Below are positions 43,113-54,183 of a DNA stretch of 64,000 bases, piece by piece. The notes beneath the pieces were generated by a model. The model had not been told where the DNA came from. It did no database searches and worked only from the letters and a program-made list of their open reading frames with translations. The stretch's first letter is position 1, and every line of letters starts with the position of its first letter. Both the position numbers and the translations under genes were made by a program. Source of the stretch: Isoetes taiwanensis (Eukaryota; Streptophyta; Lycopodiopsida; Isoetales; Isoetaceae); NCBI GenBank assembly GCA_021234155.1, contig JAJEKV010000040.1, forward strand, positions 8,787,541-8,851,540. The letters are read 5' to 3'.

Positions 43113-43388
43113 ATGTTCGACACAAATTTATCAAAAAATTGCCCAACAAACTATGTTTGTTGGCTTGTTTTACTTAGATTAGCACTTCAGGTTACCTAGT
43201 TTAGACATCTAGAGCCCTTAGAACATAGATTTGCCCAAGTAGGCAGTTCCGTCACGGAAATCTAGGTAGCCCTAGTCTATAAAAGGAGACATCAATTAAC
43301 ATTTTCTCTTCACCAAGTTTGCTCTTACCCCTCTAGGTGATTTTCCGGCTTCTTATCAATCTTCCTAAACCATTTTCTATCCACTCAA

Positions 43389-44340
43389 TGATGCCCACAA
43401 AATTTATTGAATGGTACAATAGTGCCAACCACATCTATGAGTTCCCAGTTGAGGAGGCCTTTCAGTCTTCGATCATCTCTTTGATCTCCATGCAACCTTG
43501 ACACGAACACTTTATTATACTGATATAGTATGCTAGTATAACCAGCAGATCTTACCCTGGGAAGTCAGCCTTCCTCCAAGGGAGGGAGGCTGGGTCTCCC
43601 TAGAATCATTAAGTCAAGTCTTATGTGGGGGATCCAGAGAGCCAGTTGTAGGACATGACAAAGAACATGCCTGACTACATGAGTTGTAAGGCTCATAGGC
43701 ATCGATATGTCTCAGCACATGCAATCTTAGCCATGTTCATGCACTTCAGAGCCATCAACAAGGTGGGGGAGCCTTCCATACAGCCCTTGGACCTCGCACC
43801 CCTCAACACGAGGGTAGATCAGGGCCTCATCCACGAGCTCAACGCGACAGAGTACGTCTATCATGGCACATCTTCGGGAGCACCTCAAATCGAAGAGGAC
43901 TACGAAGAGGAAGGGGATGACGATCAAGAGGAGGAGAGCAGGTTAGCAGCAAGGATGGAGAGGGGGATCATGAGGCATGATGAGGATATCAGGAGGGCCA
44001 ACGAACCATCCATAGGCATCATTGCCTTGTCTCCAGTGGTGATCGAAGGAGAGGAGTATCATTTCGTCAACGACATCCTCTATCTCCTATACTGCTTAGA
44101 AGAAAGGCTCAGGATCGACGAGCTCATGGGGCTCATTGCAGAAGGGTAGCAGAGGGACCTCATCGACAACTTCTACCCAGAAGTTCCAAGGGAGATGGCA
44201 GAACATCATTCTTATGCCAGGAAAAACAATGTCAGATATCGCGGCATACGAGTGCATAAGGCAGATGTAGAACCACCAACCACCAGTCATTCAGGAGGAG
44301 GAGTTCCAAGCAATCCAAAACACATTGTACAAGCCAGAGA
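43389..44340 (+). pseudogene. Gag-like ORF of a retroelement (family uncertain)
   Basis: The reading opens with MMPTKFIEWYNSANHIYEFP at 43389 and is then broken. A clean 164-codon stretch at 43655-44149 contains HAILAMFMHFRAINKVGEPS, an acidic run (EEDYEEEGDDDQEEE) and YHFVNDILYLLYCLEERL. It continues past a stop as QRDLIDNFYPEVPREMA. It resembles the plant Athila/Tat style of gag or preceding ORF only in general character. No zinc knuckle is visible. Confidence 0.45.
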
Positions 44341-45229
44341 GAGGCCTGAGCTCTAGCCATCTCGTACGAGCAAGAAGCATGCGGGAAGGGTCCAGCAACA
44401 TCGACTTAGACAATGCAACAACCATGGGGAGGGACCGCGAAGGCCTCCTAGCAATGGATGTTTATAGTGAAGCGGCAAAAAGGAGAGGCACGGGAATGCA
44501 GTTAGCAAGACCTCAGAGGGGGAAGGCCCTTCGATACTATCTTCCAATCCTAAGCCAGGGCTAGATGATAGTATTCAGAGGGACTTCAGCCCGAGGGGAG
44601 AAGAGGCGGTGGCACTTCTGATCGCACATCAAGATAAGGGAGAACACAAAACGTGTCATCCTCTTCAAAAGATCCGTGGCGCTCTACAACCTCGACTTTG
44701 CCAGGGGTCACCTTAGGGACGCACCTTTGACAGTAGTGGCAGCTACGGCACCTCCTCTCCCACCTCCACAAATGGCGCAAGTGTTAGAAGGTGGATCATC
44801 TCGAATGCAACAACTGCAATTTGTGGAGTTTGTGTTGAGATGGCAGAATTTGACTAGCATAATGATTATTAGCAAGCAAAATAAACCTGCCAGTGCGAAG
44901 AACGTTCCTATAAGCACCAAGGTTATGGATGGAGTCTTCCATCATACGACTCCCTTCCTCTCTCTGGCATTAATTGCTGGTTGGCTTTAGCAAATGTAGG
45001 AATGGCTTAACAAATGATAAGAAGCCTCCTTCTTGTGCAATTAAGGCCAAGAAAGATAACAAGATGCCTTAGGTCATGGACACTAATTGGTTGAGAGCCA
45101 TGGCTAAGCAAAGGCAAGTGGTTCCTTTGGCCACTCTCGGTGAGCCATCTCATGCCAAGGAACAAGCTCAGGTCCAAAGTGGTAATCTTCCATCCTCTAC
45201 AGTAGAGAATCTCTGAACCACGACTGATT
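44341..45229 (+). other. Broken retroelement sequence, no clear domain
   Basis: Short frames in all three plus phases, GC content like the neighbouring retroelement and unlike the AT-rich spacers. Nothing diagnostic. Confidence 0.35.
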
Positions 45230-46430
45230 ATGCCTCCACCTCCACCAGACTCTGATAAGGTCGGTAGCCCCTCTGCTCCAAAAATTAAAAAGTTTAAATT
45301 TAACTTGAGAAAGCTAAATACAGACCCATCTGAAAATCATTCCACTTCCACCACACCTACATCTTCCGATGTACCCACAACTTCCTCATCTGCTTTCACC
45401 TACCCCAGTGCAGTGTGCCTACCTCCTGAACTCAAATTTAATCCTGAAGAGGAAAAAAGTTACAGATCATACTACTCAAAAACTGGAAGAGTTCAAGAGA
45501 TTTTATCCTATGGGGGATCAACTGGTTTACTAAAGTCAGTTTTTTTATTGTGAATCTGCAGCGACCAATATGACTCGTAGAACTCGGTCCAAGACCATGT
45601 CGAGACGCTACTGAGGAGTTTTAAGTCTTGCTTTATAGAGGTCCTAACACCTGCAGACCTGCTCATTCGATCAACAAATGTTTGTTTTATGATGTCATTG
45701 GTGATGTGTTGCATTTAGCTAATCTGTTCACATGTCCTCCAAAAAGAAGGTTACTTGGTCAGTGCCAGACCAGATGGTCAGTTCTATGTTATTTTTGGTA
45801 ATCATAGTATATTTGCTGCTCAATTGCTATAGTCCCAGATCGGTGATGTTCAGCAATGATTGGAATTCGCAAAGGCATATGCAAAAGGAGAACACGCGTG
45901 TTGAATGGGAATCTGACTGACAAGGAGTATATTCAATTGTCTATACAACGCAATGACATAATTGCTAACACAGTGTATAAAGAACCCATCGTGAAAAAGC
46001 TCCAGCAACTTTGCAACCAACACAAAGCTTGTGGCTGTCCACCTCAAAAACCAACTGGAACATCGATAATATCTGCATGGAAGGTAAATACTTGTCTTTT
46101 TGCTTGATAGGATCGCAACGCGACCGTTATAACTTATTTATTTATCAGGAATTTGTCGAAGTGGCAACCACAACATTGAAGGTGAAAGAGCTAAAAGACG
46201 AAAAACAGTTCATATTCATGCAAGAAGAGCCTTGGTCCAAGTTCATGCAAGTTGTTTCTAAGTGGACGGGCAAGAAACTTGTGGATTATCATGGTGAGTT
46301 GCTAGATAGGCCCACCAAAGATCTTTTCAATAAAACATTCTTGCGCTATTTACGTGGTATGTCCAATGTTGAAGTTTCCAAGCTTATGGATGAGATTTTA
46401 GAAGGGAAGACATTCTTGAAAGTGTAGTCA
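45230..46430 (+). pseudogene. Retroelement ORF upstream of protease with possible ParB-like fold
   Basis: It starts with a Pro/Ser/Thr-rich segment (MPPPPPDSDKVGSPSAP). After several frame changes, 45746-45831 reads EGYLVSARPDGQFYVIFGNH then SIFAAQLL. That resembles the ParB/sulfiredoxin-fold box (R/V-x-D-G-x-Y-x-I-x-G-x-H/R-R-x-x-A-A). 45905-46080 then reads LTDKEYIQLSIQRNDIIANT, similar in style to the segment following that box in ParB-type proteins. A possible intron or gap (46084-46149) precedes a further 92-codon stretch (FVEVATTTLKVKELKDEK to the TAG at 46426). Assignment to a ParB-like fold is by eye and uncertain. It could be a captured host gene or a retroelement protein. Confidence 0.4.
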
Positions 46431-46439
46431 GGATATACC

Positions 46440-48430
46440 CATTGAGTCAAGTGATGTCAAAAATCAATCCACGATTATTTCGGTAGAGGGCATCATTGAT
46501 AGTAAGCTCTATGTAGTCATTACAGATACAGGTAGCTCGCACAACTTCATCTCTCCCAGGTTGGTTGCTTTATTGAAGTCCTAGACCCTTAAGTCCAAAC
46601 CCAGGTGGTCAATATGGCAAGTGGTGCAATTCGCCACACCAAGGGTAAGAGATTCAACTTTCATATAGACCTCAGTGGAACTAAATTGACCATGAGAGCA
46701 GAAGTAATGGATATTGGTAAATATGACCTGATAGTGAAAATGGAGTTCTTGAAGCCAGGCTAGCTAAAGCTATGATTGACTGCGACAGACACGAAATCTT
46801 GATCAAAAGCACCCGATGGGAACTGCTTTGTAGTCAAAGGTAAGAAAGTTCCTTCCGTCATGCAGTGTATAATTGTGCAAAAGCTTAATGAAGGAAAAAA
46901 GTGGAATATATCCTTAAGCTAGAGCCAATTGAGCCGGACCAGAAAAAGCAAGGTGAGCCGAGCTTGAAAGAGTTTTTTTTTTTTTTGAAGGCAAAGAAGC
47001 TTGAAAGAGTTGCCCAGGTCAGCGGCAAGGCTAATCAGGGAATTTCATGATGTCTTTCTGGATGAGAACCGTGAATTACCGCCTTACAGAGGCGTGGAAT
47101 ATGAGATCATACTAGCACTAGATGCTAAGCCTACCACCAAGGCCCCCTACAGGATGAGCATCCCAGAGCTAGCAAAGCTCAAGAAGCAATTGCAAGAATT
47201 GCTTGAACTTGAATTTATCAGGGCAAGCGTATCACCCTTCGGGGCACCCATTCTCTTTGTAAAGAAGAAGGATGGAAGTCTAAGGATGTGTATAGACTAC
47301 CGTCAGTTGAACAAGCAGACGGTAAAGAACAAGTACGCTTTGCCTAGAGCAGACGACTTGATGGATCAACTCCAATGGGGGAAAGTCTTTTCCAAGATAG
47401 ACATCCAAGGGGGTATCATCAGATAAGAATCAAGGAAGAAGACATTCATAAGACTGCCTTTAGAACGCGGCAAGGGCATTATGAGTTCACAACCATGCCT
47501 TTCGGCTTATCAAATGCCCCAACAACGTTCATGCGGCTAATGAACGACATCTTTAAGAAGTTCTTGGATGAGTTCATCATCATCTTCTTTGACGACATCC
47601 TAAGAGCTCTTCGCATTTGGAGGCACTACTTGCTTATAAGGAGGTTTTCGTTAGATACTGACCATCAAAGCCTCCAATATATATTCAACTCCTCAATTTG
47701 AAGCAAAGAAGATGGATGGAGTTTCTCGAGGAGTATGATTTCGAGATAGTCTATAAGCCAGGCAAATTAAATGTGGTTGCCGACGCGCTCTCCCATTGAC
47801 CATTGGAGGCTCAAGTGCATTGCAATGCCATCTCCACATTATGCAGCGAATTCAGTAAGAAGATTGAAGAGGTCCTGCGGTCAAGCAAGGAGTTCAAGGA
47901 AGTTTGGGCTATCCTGTGCAAGGAGGCAAGGTCAGATAAGGAAAGAGAAGTTTGCAAAAGATTCAAGAAGGAAGGCAATCTTCTATATTAGAGGGACAAA
48001 CTTTGCGTCCCAGAGGCATCTGGAGTAAAAAAGTTAATTCTTCATGATACTCATAGTAGCCCAATAGGCGGCCGCGCAGGGTTCATGAAAACCTACTTCA
48101 AGATAAGAAGTAGTTACTATTGGCCTGGCATGAAGAAGGAAATAGCCAACTACATTCGACAATGTCAACTTTGTCAGCAAATGAAAGCCGAGCAGCTTCG
48201 AAATCCAGGAATCTTGGAACCCTTGGTAGTGCCAACCACTAAGTGGGAGGTTATGAGCATGCATGAATTTTATAACATGACTCCCAAGAACAGAAAGGGG
48301 CCATGATGCCTTAATAGTGGTCGTCGAAAAGTTATCTAAGATGCTCACTTTTTGCCATGTCGAACCATGGATACAGCCTTGGATACCTCCTTGCTCTTTG
48401 CAAAAGAGATATTTACATTGCATGGGATGC
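46440..48430 (+). pseudogene. Ty3/gypsy protease, RT, RNase H and integrase remnants
   Basis: Protease: VVITDTGSSHNFISP at 46515-46560 (DTGSS active site). [68 protein letters not shown], and the active site as IIFFDDIL (47580-47603). RT then jumps straight into the RNase H end ([20 protein letters not shown]), so the RT thumb and most of RNase H are deleted. Integrase zinc finger: YYWPGMKKEIANYIRQCQLC at 48115-48175. The core is broken after 48400. A 23-base retroposon insertion lies at 46975-46997. Confidence 0.9.
46975..46997 (-). mobile_element. Minimal retroposon insertion: poly(A) plus 11 bases, with 14-bp TSD
   Basis: AGCTTGAAAGAGTT occurs at 46961-46974 and 46998-47011. Between the copies lie twelve T and GAAGGCAAAGA. 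This is the form expected of an extremely 5'-truncated LINE-mediated insertion in minus orientation. It is inside the gypsy pol remnant. Confidence 0.8.
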
Positions 48431-49288
48431 CAATTGAAGAAGTCCTTCCAAAAGGCACTTATGAACTTGAAATCCCTGTCGGAGATGATTTGCCTCGGCT
48501 TTGTTGAATCTGAGGGCGACTTCGGCAAATCCCTGGCGATTTCGGCTTTGTAGTAAATTTGAGAGACTTTGTTCGGCTTTGTACTTCGGTTTTGTTCGAT
48601 GACTGAGGGCTTCGGATCAAACAGGTAAACAAGGCCGAAACAAACAGGGGAACAAACAGAGGGCGACGCCGCTCTGCAAGCGGCGAAGGATATTGCGTGA
48701 AAATAAACATGCACAATTTCACAGTAATTTGGACCTACCGTTTATTACGACATATTTGACATATTTATGTTGAAGCCCTTATCTACGTACGTAGAATGAG
48801 CTATTGAGAATGCATCCTAAAAACAACGCGTGCATTTTAGAAATGTTAATCTAAATAAAATAGTGAGTTACATGTTATTTGCCGGCCAGGCAATCAATCA
48901 ACACTCTACCTTAAGTTGCCCAAATTAGGATTTTGTGAAGACTTGGCCTACTCCGCCGAATATGGAGAATCAAGTTGAATCCTTCTTTTGGTTATACAGG
49001 TTAGATCTTACAGAAACATTAGAAAAACATTTTTTTTTCTTTTTTTCTTTTTCTTTTTTGCATACGTAGAAGAAAGAATGGCATTTTGGTAATTTTAGAA
49101 ATACAGATGGCTTTTCAGAAATTTTCTAAAACTATAATGGTATATTGGTAATTTTCCATAAGGTATTTAAAAGTTTACGGGTAATACACCAACACCATAA
49201 ATAAAACTTTATCTATTTTAATAGATTAGCAGACAGGAGGCATCCATTCACCTCCCGGCTGACAGTAATTCTAAGGTACGCATGTTGA
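48431..49288. other. Non-coding, upstream of the PPR gene
   Basis: 48480-48680 has repeated CTTCGG/GGCTTTGT words (about eight copies), perhaps a decayed satellite. A CT/T-rich tract lies at 49029-49060. The presumed PPR promoter lies at the right edge; no clear TATA box. Confidence 0.4.
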
Positions 49289-52258
49289 ATGTTGCAGACA
49301 TTCAAAACCCAGGCTTTTCTGCATTTTTTTGCCAATGAATACGCTTATTATTGCCCAAAATGTGTACAGTTTAAATTGAATTGTCTAGAGGATTCTGTTG
49401 GGAAGGGCATCAGGGGATGTGGTGGCCATTCAGATCCAAAAATTGAAGGTAAGGAGGCAATTATAACCTATCATAAAACATTGCAGAATGGTCTAAGACC
49501 AAGCCGTTGCACTTTAATTGCTGCATTGAAGGCATGCATCAATTTAAGAGATCTAGAAACAGGAATAAAAATTCATCACAACATGAATGATACTGGAGAT
49601 GATAGGAACATTACTGTGGCAACCACTCTAGTGCATATGTACGCCAAATGTGAAAGCATCATGCAAGCCCGTCAGGTATTTGACAAGATGTCTCAACATA
49701 ATGTGGTGTCTTGGAACATTTTGATATTTGGTTATGTAGAGACTGGGGACGGTGAATCTGCTCTCCAATTATTCTATTGGATGCAAGAGAAAGGTTTCTC
49801 TGCGAATCCTCGAACTTATGTAGCTGCACTGAAGGCCTGTGCTACTTGTGCAGCAAAAGACGGTAGCCAGCTTGTGAAATTACAGTCTCTAGAGAAACTC
49901 ATAGCTATTCACTCTCAACTTGCAAAGAAGGGGTATGACTGCAATGTTTTTGTGGCAAGTACAATAGTGGATGCATATGCCAAATGTGGAAGCATGGAAC
50001 ATACCCATTGGTTCTTTGACAATATGTCACATCATTATTTAGTATCATGGACTGCTCTTATATTTGGATATGCAGAGAGTGGGAACAGTGAGCTGGCTTT
50101 ATGCTTATTTATCAGGATGCAAGATGAAGGTTTCATCCCAAATAACCGAACTTATGTTGTTGCACTTAAGGCATGTGCCAGCTGCGCAGCAAAAGAAGAT
50201 TGGAAGGAAGTTGATGGAAAACGTGTAAAATCTGAGTCTCTAGAGAAAGGAATATCTATTTGCTCTCAACTTGTAAAGAGTGGTCATGAAGTGGACATTT
50301 TTGTGGCAAGTACGATGGTGGATATGTATGTGAAATGTGGGAGCATGGAACATGCTTATCAGGTCTTTGACAATATGCCATATCACAATTTAGTGTCATG
50401 GACTGCTATTATATCTGGGTATATAGAGACTGGTGAGAGTGATTTGGCTCTGCAATTGTTTTCCAAAATGCAAGATGAAGGTTTCATGCCAAATGATCTA
50501 ACTTATCTTCTTGCTCTGAAGGCATGTGGTAATTATGCAGCAAATGAAGGTGGCAAACAAGGAGGAGACAAACTTGTAAAAGTAAATTCTCTAGAGAAAA
50601 TCGTGTCTATCCACTCCCAATTTGTGAAGTGTGGGTATGAGTCCAACATTTTTTTGGCAAATACAATTGTGGATCTTTATGCCAAATGTGGGAGCATGAA
50701 GCATGCTTATTGGGCCTTTTATAAGATGCCTCAACATGATTTGGTGTCTTGGAATATTTTGATGTTTGGCTATGCAGAGAGTGGGAAGAGTGATTTCACT
50801 CTAGAATTGTTTGTCAAGATGCAAGATGATGAGGGCCTCTTGCCAGATGCTAGAACATATATAGTTGCACTTAAAGCATGTGCTATTTGTGCAGCTAAAG
50901 ATGATGGCTGTCATGTTGAAGGCAAACTTGTAAAGATACAGTCTTTAGAGAAGGTTATGTCTATTCACTCTCAAGTTGCAAAGGGTGAGTATCAGTCTAA
51001 TGTCTTTGTGGGAAATGCAATGCTGGATTCATATGCCAAATGTGGGAGCATGGAGCATGCGCGACAAGCCTTTCAAAGGATGTCTCATCATGATATGGTG
51101 TCTTGGAATACTGTGATAGTTGGGTTTGTGGAGAGTGGAGACAATGAATGTGCCCTCCAGTTTTTTTACCACATGCAAGAAGGTGGTTTCACACCAAGTG
51201 CTCGTACCTATGTTGTTGCACTTAAAGCATGTGCTATGTTTGCAGCAAAAGAAGATAGCAAGCAAAACGACGGTAACCTTGTAAAAGTGCAATCTCTAGA
51301 GAAGGTCATGGCAATTCATTCTCAACTTGCAAAGAACGGATATGAGAATGACATTTTTGTGGCAAGCACAATGGTAGACGTGTATGCCAAATGTCGGAGC
51401 ATGGAGCATGCTCACAGGGTTTTTAACAAGATGCCACATTATGATTTGGTGTCATGGAATGCTCTGATATTTGGATATGCGGAGGGCGATGAAAACAGTT
51501 TGGCTCTAGAATTATTTGATCGAATGCAAGAACAAGGCTTTTGCCCAGATGCTTTAACATTTGTTGCTGTGCTGAAGGCATGTGGTAATCTAGTGGCCTT
51601 AGATGGTGGGAAGAAAATTCATTTTCAGATATGCAGTGCTGGACTTCAGAATGAACCATCTGTAGCAGCATGTCTGATTAGATTTTATGGCAAATGTGGA
51701 AGCATGGCTGATGCTGAGCAAGTCTTTGATTCAATTAGTGCAAAGGATATTGTAATATGGGACGCACTATTAGCAGGATATGCACACCATGGAGCTACTG
51801 AACGTGTCTTTTATCTGTTCAAGATGATGCGAGAGGAAAGTTACCGCGTGGATGGCATTACTTTTCTGTCCATTCTCAATGCTTGCAGTCATGCTGGTCT
51901 TGTGGACAGGGGAAAGGGGTACTTTTGGCTAATGTGCATGTGCTTTATAATCAATCCTAATGTAGAACATTATGTTTGCATGGTTGACCTACATGGACGG
52001 GGCAAATACCTAGATGATGCAGTCATTGTAGCAAAAAACATGCCCTTTGAACCTGATGTGGCAATATGGAGGACGATATTGAGTGCCTGTCGTAAGTGGA
52101 AGAATGTGATTATTGGAAGGGTTGTCTTCCAATTTTTAATAAGGTTAGATAATAAAGATTCTTCAGCATATGTATTGATGTCCAATATTTATGCAGTTTC
52201 TGGCATGTGGGAGGAAAGTGCAAAAACCCTTGCCATGAGGATAGAAGCCAGAGCATGA
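49289..52258 (+). CDS. PLS-class pentatricopeptide repeat protein (E-type end), intronless, 989 codons
   Basis: PPR proteins of this class bind organellar RNA and direct editing or processing. The frame holds about seven P-L-S triplets, easily counted by the S-motif text: YAKCESIMQARQ, YAKCGSMEHTHW, YVKCGSMEHAYQ, YAKCGSMKHAYW, YAKCGSMEHARQ, YAKCRSMEHAHR and YGKCGSMADAEQ. Each is followed by VSWN/T-x-x-I-x-G-Y. The triplets are longer than usual because a segment of 15-20 residues with LVK(V/I)QSLEK sits in the L/P part. The E domain ends at WEESAKTLAMRIEARA, then TGA. The DYW domain follows out of frame (next entry). The start at 49289 has no obvious transit peptide, so a further upstream start or loss of targeting is possible. 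The reading is clean over 3 kb, so loss of the end may be recent. Confidence 0.85.
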   Translation: MLQTFKTQAFLHFFANEYAYYCPKCVQFKLNCLEDSVGKGIRGCGGHSDPKIEGKEAIITYHKTLQNGLRPSRCTLIAALKACINLRDLETGIKIHHNMNDTGDDRNITVATTLVHMYAKCESIMQARQVFDKMSQHNVVSWNILIFGYVETGDGESALQLFYWMQEKGFSANPRTYVAALKACATCAAKDGSQLVKLQSLEKLIAIHSQLAKKGYDCNVFVASTIVDAYAKCGSMEHTHWFFDNMSHHYLVSWTALIFGYAESGNSELALCLFIRMQDEGFIPNNRTYVVALKACASCAAKEDWKEVDGKRVKSESLEKGISICSQLVKSGHEVDIFVASTMVDMYVKCGSMEHAYQVFDNMPYHNLVSWTAIISGYIETGESDLALQLFSKMQDEGFMPNDLTYLLALKACGNYAANEGGKQGGDKLVKVNSLEKIVSIHSQFVKCGYESNIFLANTIVDLYAKCGSMKHAYWAFYKMPQHDLVSWNILMFGYAESGKSDFTLELFVKMQDDEGLLPDARTYIVALKACAICAAKDDGCHVEGKLVKIQSLEKVMSIHSQVAKGEYQSNVFVGNAMLDSYAKCGSMEHARQAFQRMSHHDMVSWNTVIVGFVESGDNECALQFFYHMQEGGFTPSARTYVVALKACAMFAAKEDSKQNDGNLVKVQSLEKVMAIHSQLAKNGYENDIFVASTMVDVYAKCRSMEHAHRVFNKMPHYDLVSWNALIFGYAEGDENSLALELFDRMQEQGFCPDALTFVAVLKACGNLVALDGGKKIHFQICSAGLQNEPSVAACLIRFYGKCGSMADAEQVFDSISAKDIVIWDALLAGYAHHGATERVFYLFKMMREESYRVDGITFLSILNACSHAGLVDRGKGYFWLMCMCFIINPNVEHYVCMVDLHGRGKYLDDAVIVAKNMPFEPDVAIWRTILSACRKWKNVIIGRVVFQFLIRLDNKDSSAYVLMSNIYAVSGMWEESAKTLAMRIEARA

Positions 52259-52669
52259 GAAAATCCAGGTCAAAGTTATTGGAGTGACAATATTGGAAGC
52301 ACAAGTTTATAGTTGGAGACAACCCATCACCAGAGTAGAAGTATACAAGAAAAATTGAAAGATCTCTTGGTGGAAATGAGGAACGCTTGTTATGTGCCTG
52401 ATCTTGAGGGCGTGTTTCGGGATATTTCTGAGGATGAAAAAGAATCTGCATTATGTGAGTACAGTGAGAGGCTGGGTATTGGTTGCGCCCTTCTGAATTC
52501 TGCACCAGGAATGCCCATACGAATCGTCAAGAACCTCCGGATTTGCAATGACTGTCACATAGTTATTGCCATTATCTCAAAGATAGAGCAAGGAATAGTC
52601 ATTTGCAGAGATGCAAGTCAGTTCCATGTATTCAAGCATGCTGCTTGCTCTTGTGAGAATTTCTGGTGA
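52259..52669 (+). pseudogene. Decayed DYW deaminase domain of the PPR gene
   Basis: After the TGA the same frame reads ENPGQSYW (the PG box), then shifts. Other frames give HKFIVGDN and, from 52313 to the TGA at 52667, KLKDLLVEMRNACYVPDLEG, CEYSERLGIGCALLNSAPG, IRICNDCH and CSCENFW. So at least one stop and two frameshifts lie within 52256-52330. The catalytic HSE motif reads YSE, the zinc CxxCH is kept, and the terminal DYW is NFW. The deaminase would be inactive even if translated. Confidence 0.85.
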
Positions 52670-53797
52670 CTCCACGAAAAATCACCTTGACCGGAGCATG
52701 CTCTTGTGGGTGATGACTCCAAGGAATTTACCTTCATTGAGTAGTAAGCAGCAATAAGATGAAAAATAGACAACAAAGAAGATAAACTCTAAACGAATTA
52801 AAAGATGAAATGAATTGCACAATTCTGAACTTGGTTTAGGAACCTCTAGCTCTCCCACATTAATCTGCAACAGAACAAACTAAAAATTTGTATCACAACA
52901 AATAAAATTGCTGCTAGCTTGTTTCCAAACGCCTTCACTAAAACTCATCTATCACAAGAATTACATCATTCAAATTATCTTGCATATAAACCTCCAAACG
53001 ACCAAATCGCACTGGCAGCCAAACTACAACCAGATCTGCATATGTGGCTATAATTAAGATCCCTCGAAAGATACCACCAGTTTATGCACTGAACAAAAGT
53101 GATACTACGCACTGAACAAAGTGATTTCCACTTTTAATACACAGCGACAATCATAGCATAAACCATTGTTTTTCTTCTTGCATAAAATTATATCCAAAAT
53201 ATGTACATCCGACAACGACGTTGAATAGCATCTTGCATTTGTCGCCCCTTTCAAACTCTTCACCGCAATATATCTTCCCATTTTCATAACTTAATTCAAT
53301 TGATTCCATTTCGAGCCCTAGATTTGCTACTGCTATTATTAATTTGGTCTAGATCTGCTGTTTTCGCTGTTTCTTATTTGCGACTACTCAATGTGGGTGC
53401 TTTTCTGCTTCGGTTTTGTCATTTCAACATGGCATTTCGACACAGATTTATACATGGCGAAAATGGGCAGTTTACATGATCTAGATAAACCTGCAAAAAA
53501 TGACATACAAATATAAAGTAATTTAAAGGGTGGAAAAAAAGGTATCTGATCCAATATCATACTTGTAGGTTGGCCTAAATGACAAAGGACCTTCTTGAAA
53601 TCCATTGAATACATGTCCTTGTCGGACTGCTGTGCGTAACTCATAACTCATATTTTTGGCTTAGTTGCATCCAATAAAAGAAGCATGAATTATAGAAGTG
53701 TCTTTGACAAAGATCAAGGTAAGATGTACCTTCTCAAGGTTGTTTATGATCATTTCTAAGACAGAATTTCTGATACCCTCAACTCTGTAGTTGAGAT
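52670..53797. other. Intergenic, 3' of the PPR gene
   Basis: AT-rich, only short unsupported ORFs on the minus strand (e.g. 53644-53384). No repeat ends seen. Confidence 0.4.
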
Positions 53798-53805
53798 CTC
53801 CCAGC

Positions 53806-54175
53806 CAGTGTAGTACCAGTGTAGTACCGTACTTTTCGTACCGTACGTGTACAGTACGTTAACATACGAGGGATAGTTTTACGTACAAACGTACGTCAAA
53901 AGTTGTTGTTTAAAGTACACATATGGTACGTATGGTACCATAAAATATGTACAATATGTACGTCAACCCTTTTTTTTTTTGAAGAGTACTTGTACCATAC
54001 TTATAAAGTACATATCACTGTACCATACCTATAAAATATGTACCGTAAGCATACGTAAATAACAAACCAATTTTTTTTCTTATTTGATGCACAAAATGAA
54101 TAAGTACGTATAGTACGTACGAGTACGGTACCTTAAGTACGAAAAACGTAACGTATGCGTACGTAACCTACACTG
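53806..54175. mobile_element. hAT-type MITE, GTAC-rich, 370 bp
   Basis: Ends CAGTGTAG and CTACACTG are inverted, as in hAT elements. An 8-base target duplication is nearly exact: CTCCCAGC (53798-53805) and CTCCCGGC (54176-54183). The interior is crowded with GTAC, CGTACG and GGTACC palindromes. Poly-T runs lie at 53969-53980 and 54070-54079. Confidence 0.85.
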
Positions 54176-54183
54176 CTCCCGGC

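Larger units (their letters stand above)
40794..48430 (+). mobile_element. Composite remains of Ty3/gypsy-type retrotransposon(s)
   Basis: From the primer site at 40794, plus-strand blocks follow in order: histone H3-like ORF (41422-42534), hairpin units (42636-43112), a gag-like ORF (43655-44149), a Pro-rich start with ParB-like text (45230-46430), protease (46440-46560), RT (47001-47600), RNase H end, and zinc-finger integrase (48040-48400). All have stops. I cannot show that they belong to one element, and the 3' LTR is missing, so this may be two or more nested copies. Confidence 0.5.

Noticed and set aside
46084-46149. True intron in a host gene within the gypsy region
   Set aside because: GT and AG are present, but the surrounding frame already has several breaks and lies between gag-like and protease sequence. 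Kept only as a possibility.
53384-53644. 86-codon minus ORF 3' of the PPR gene
   Set aside because: No family signature, no splice context, AT-rich; consistent with chance.
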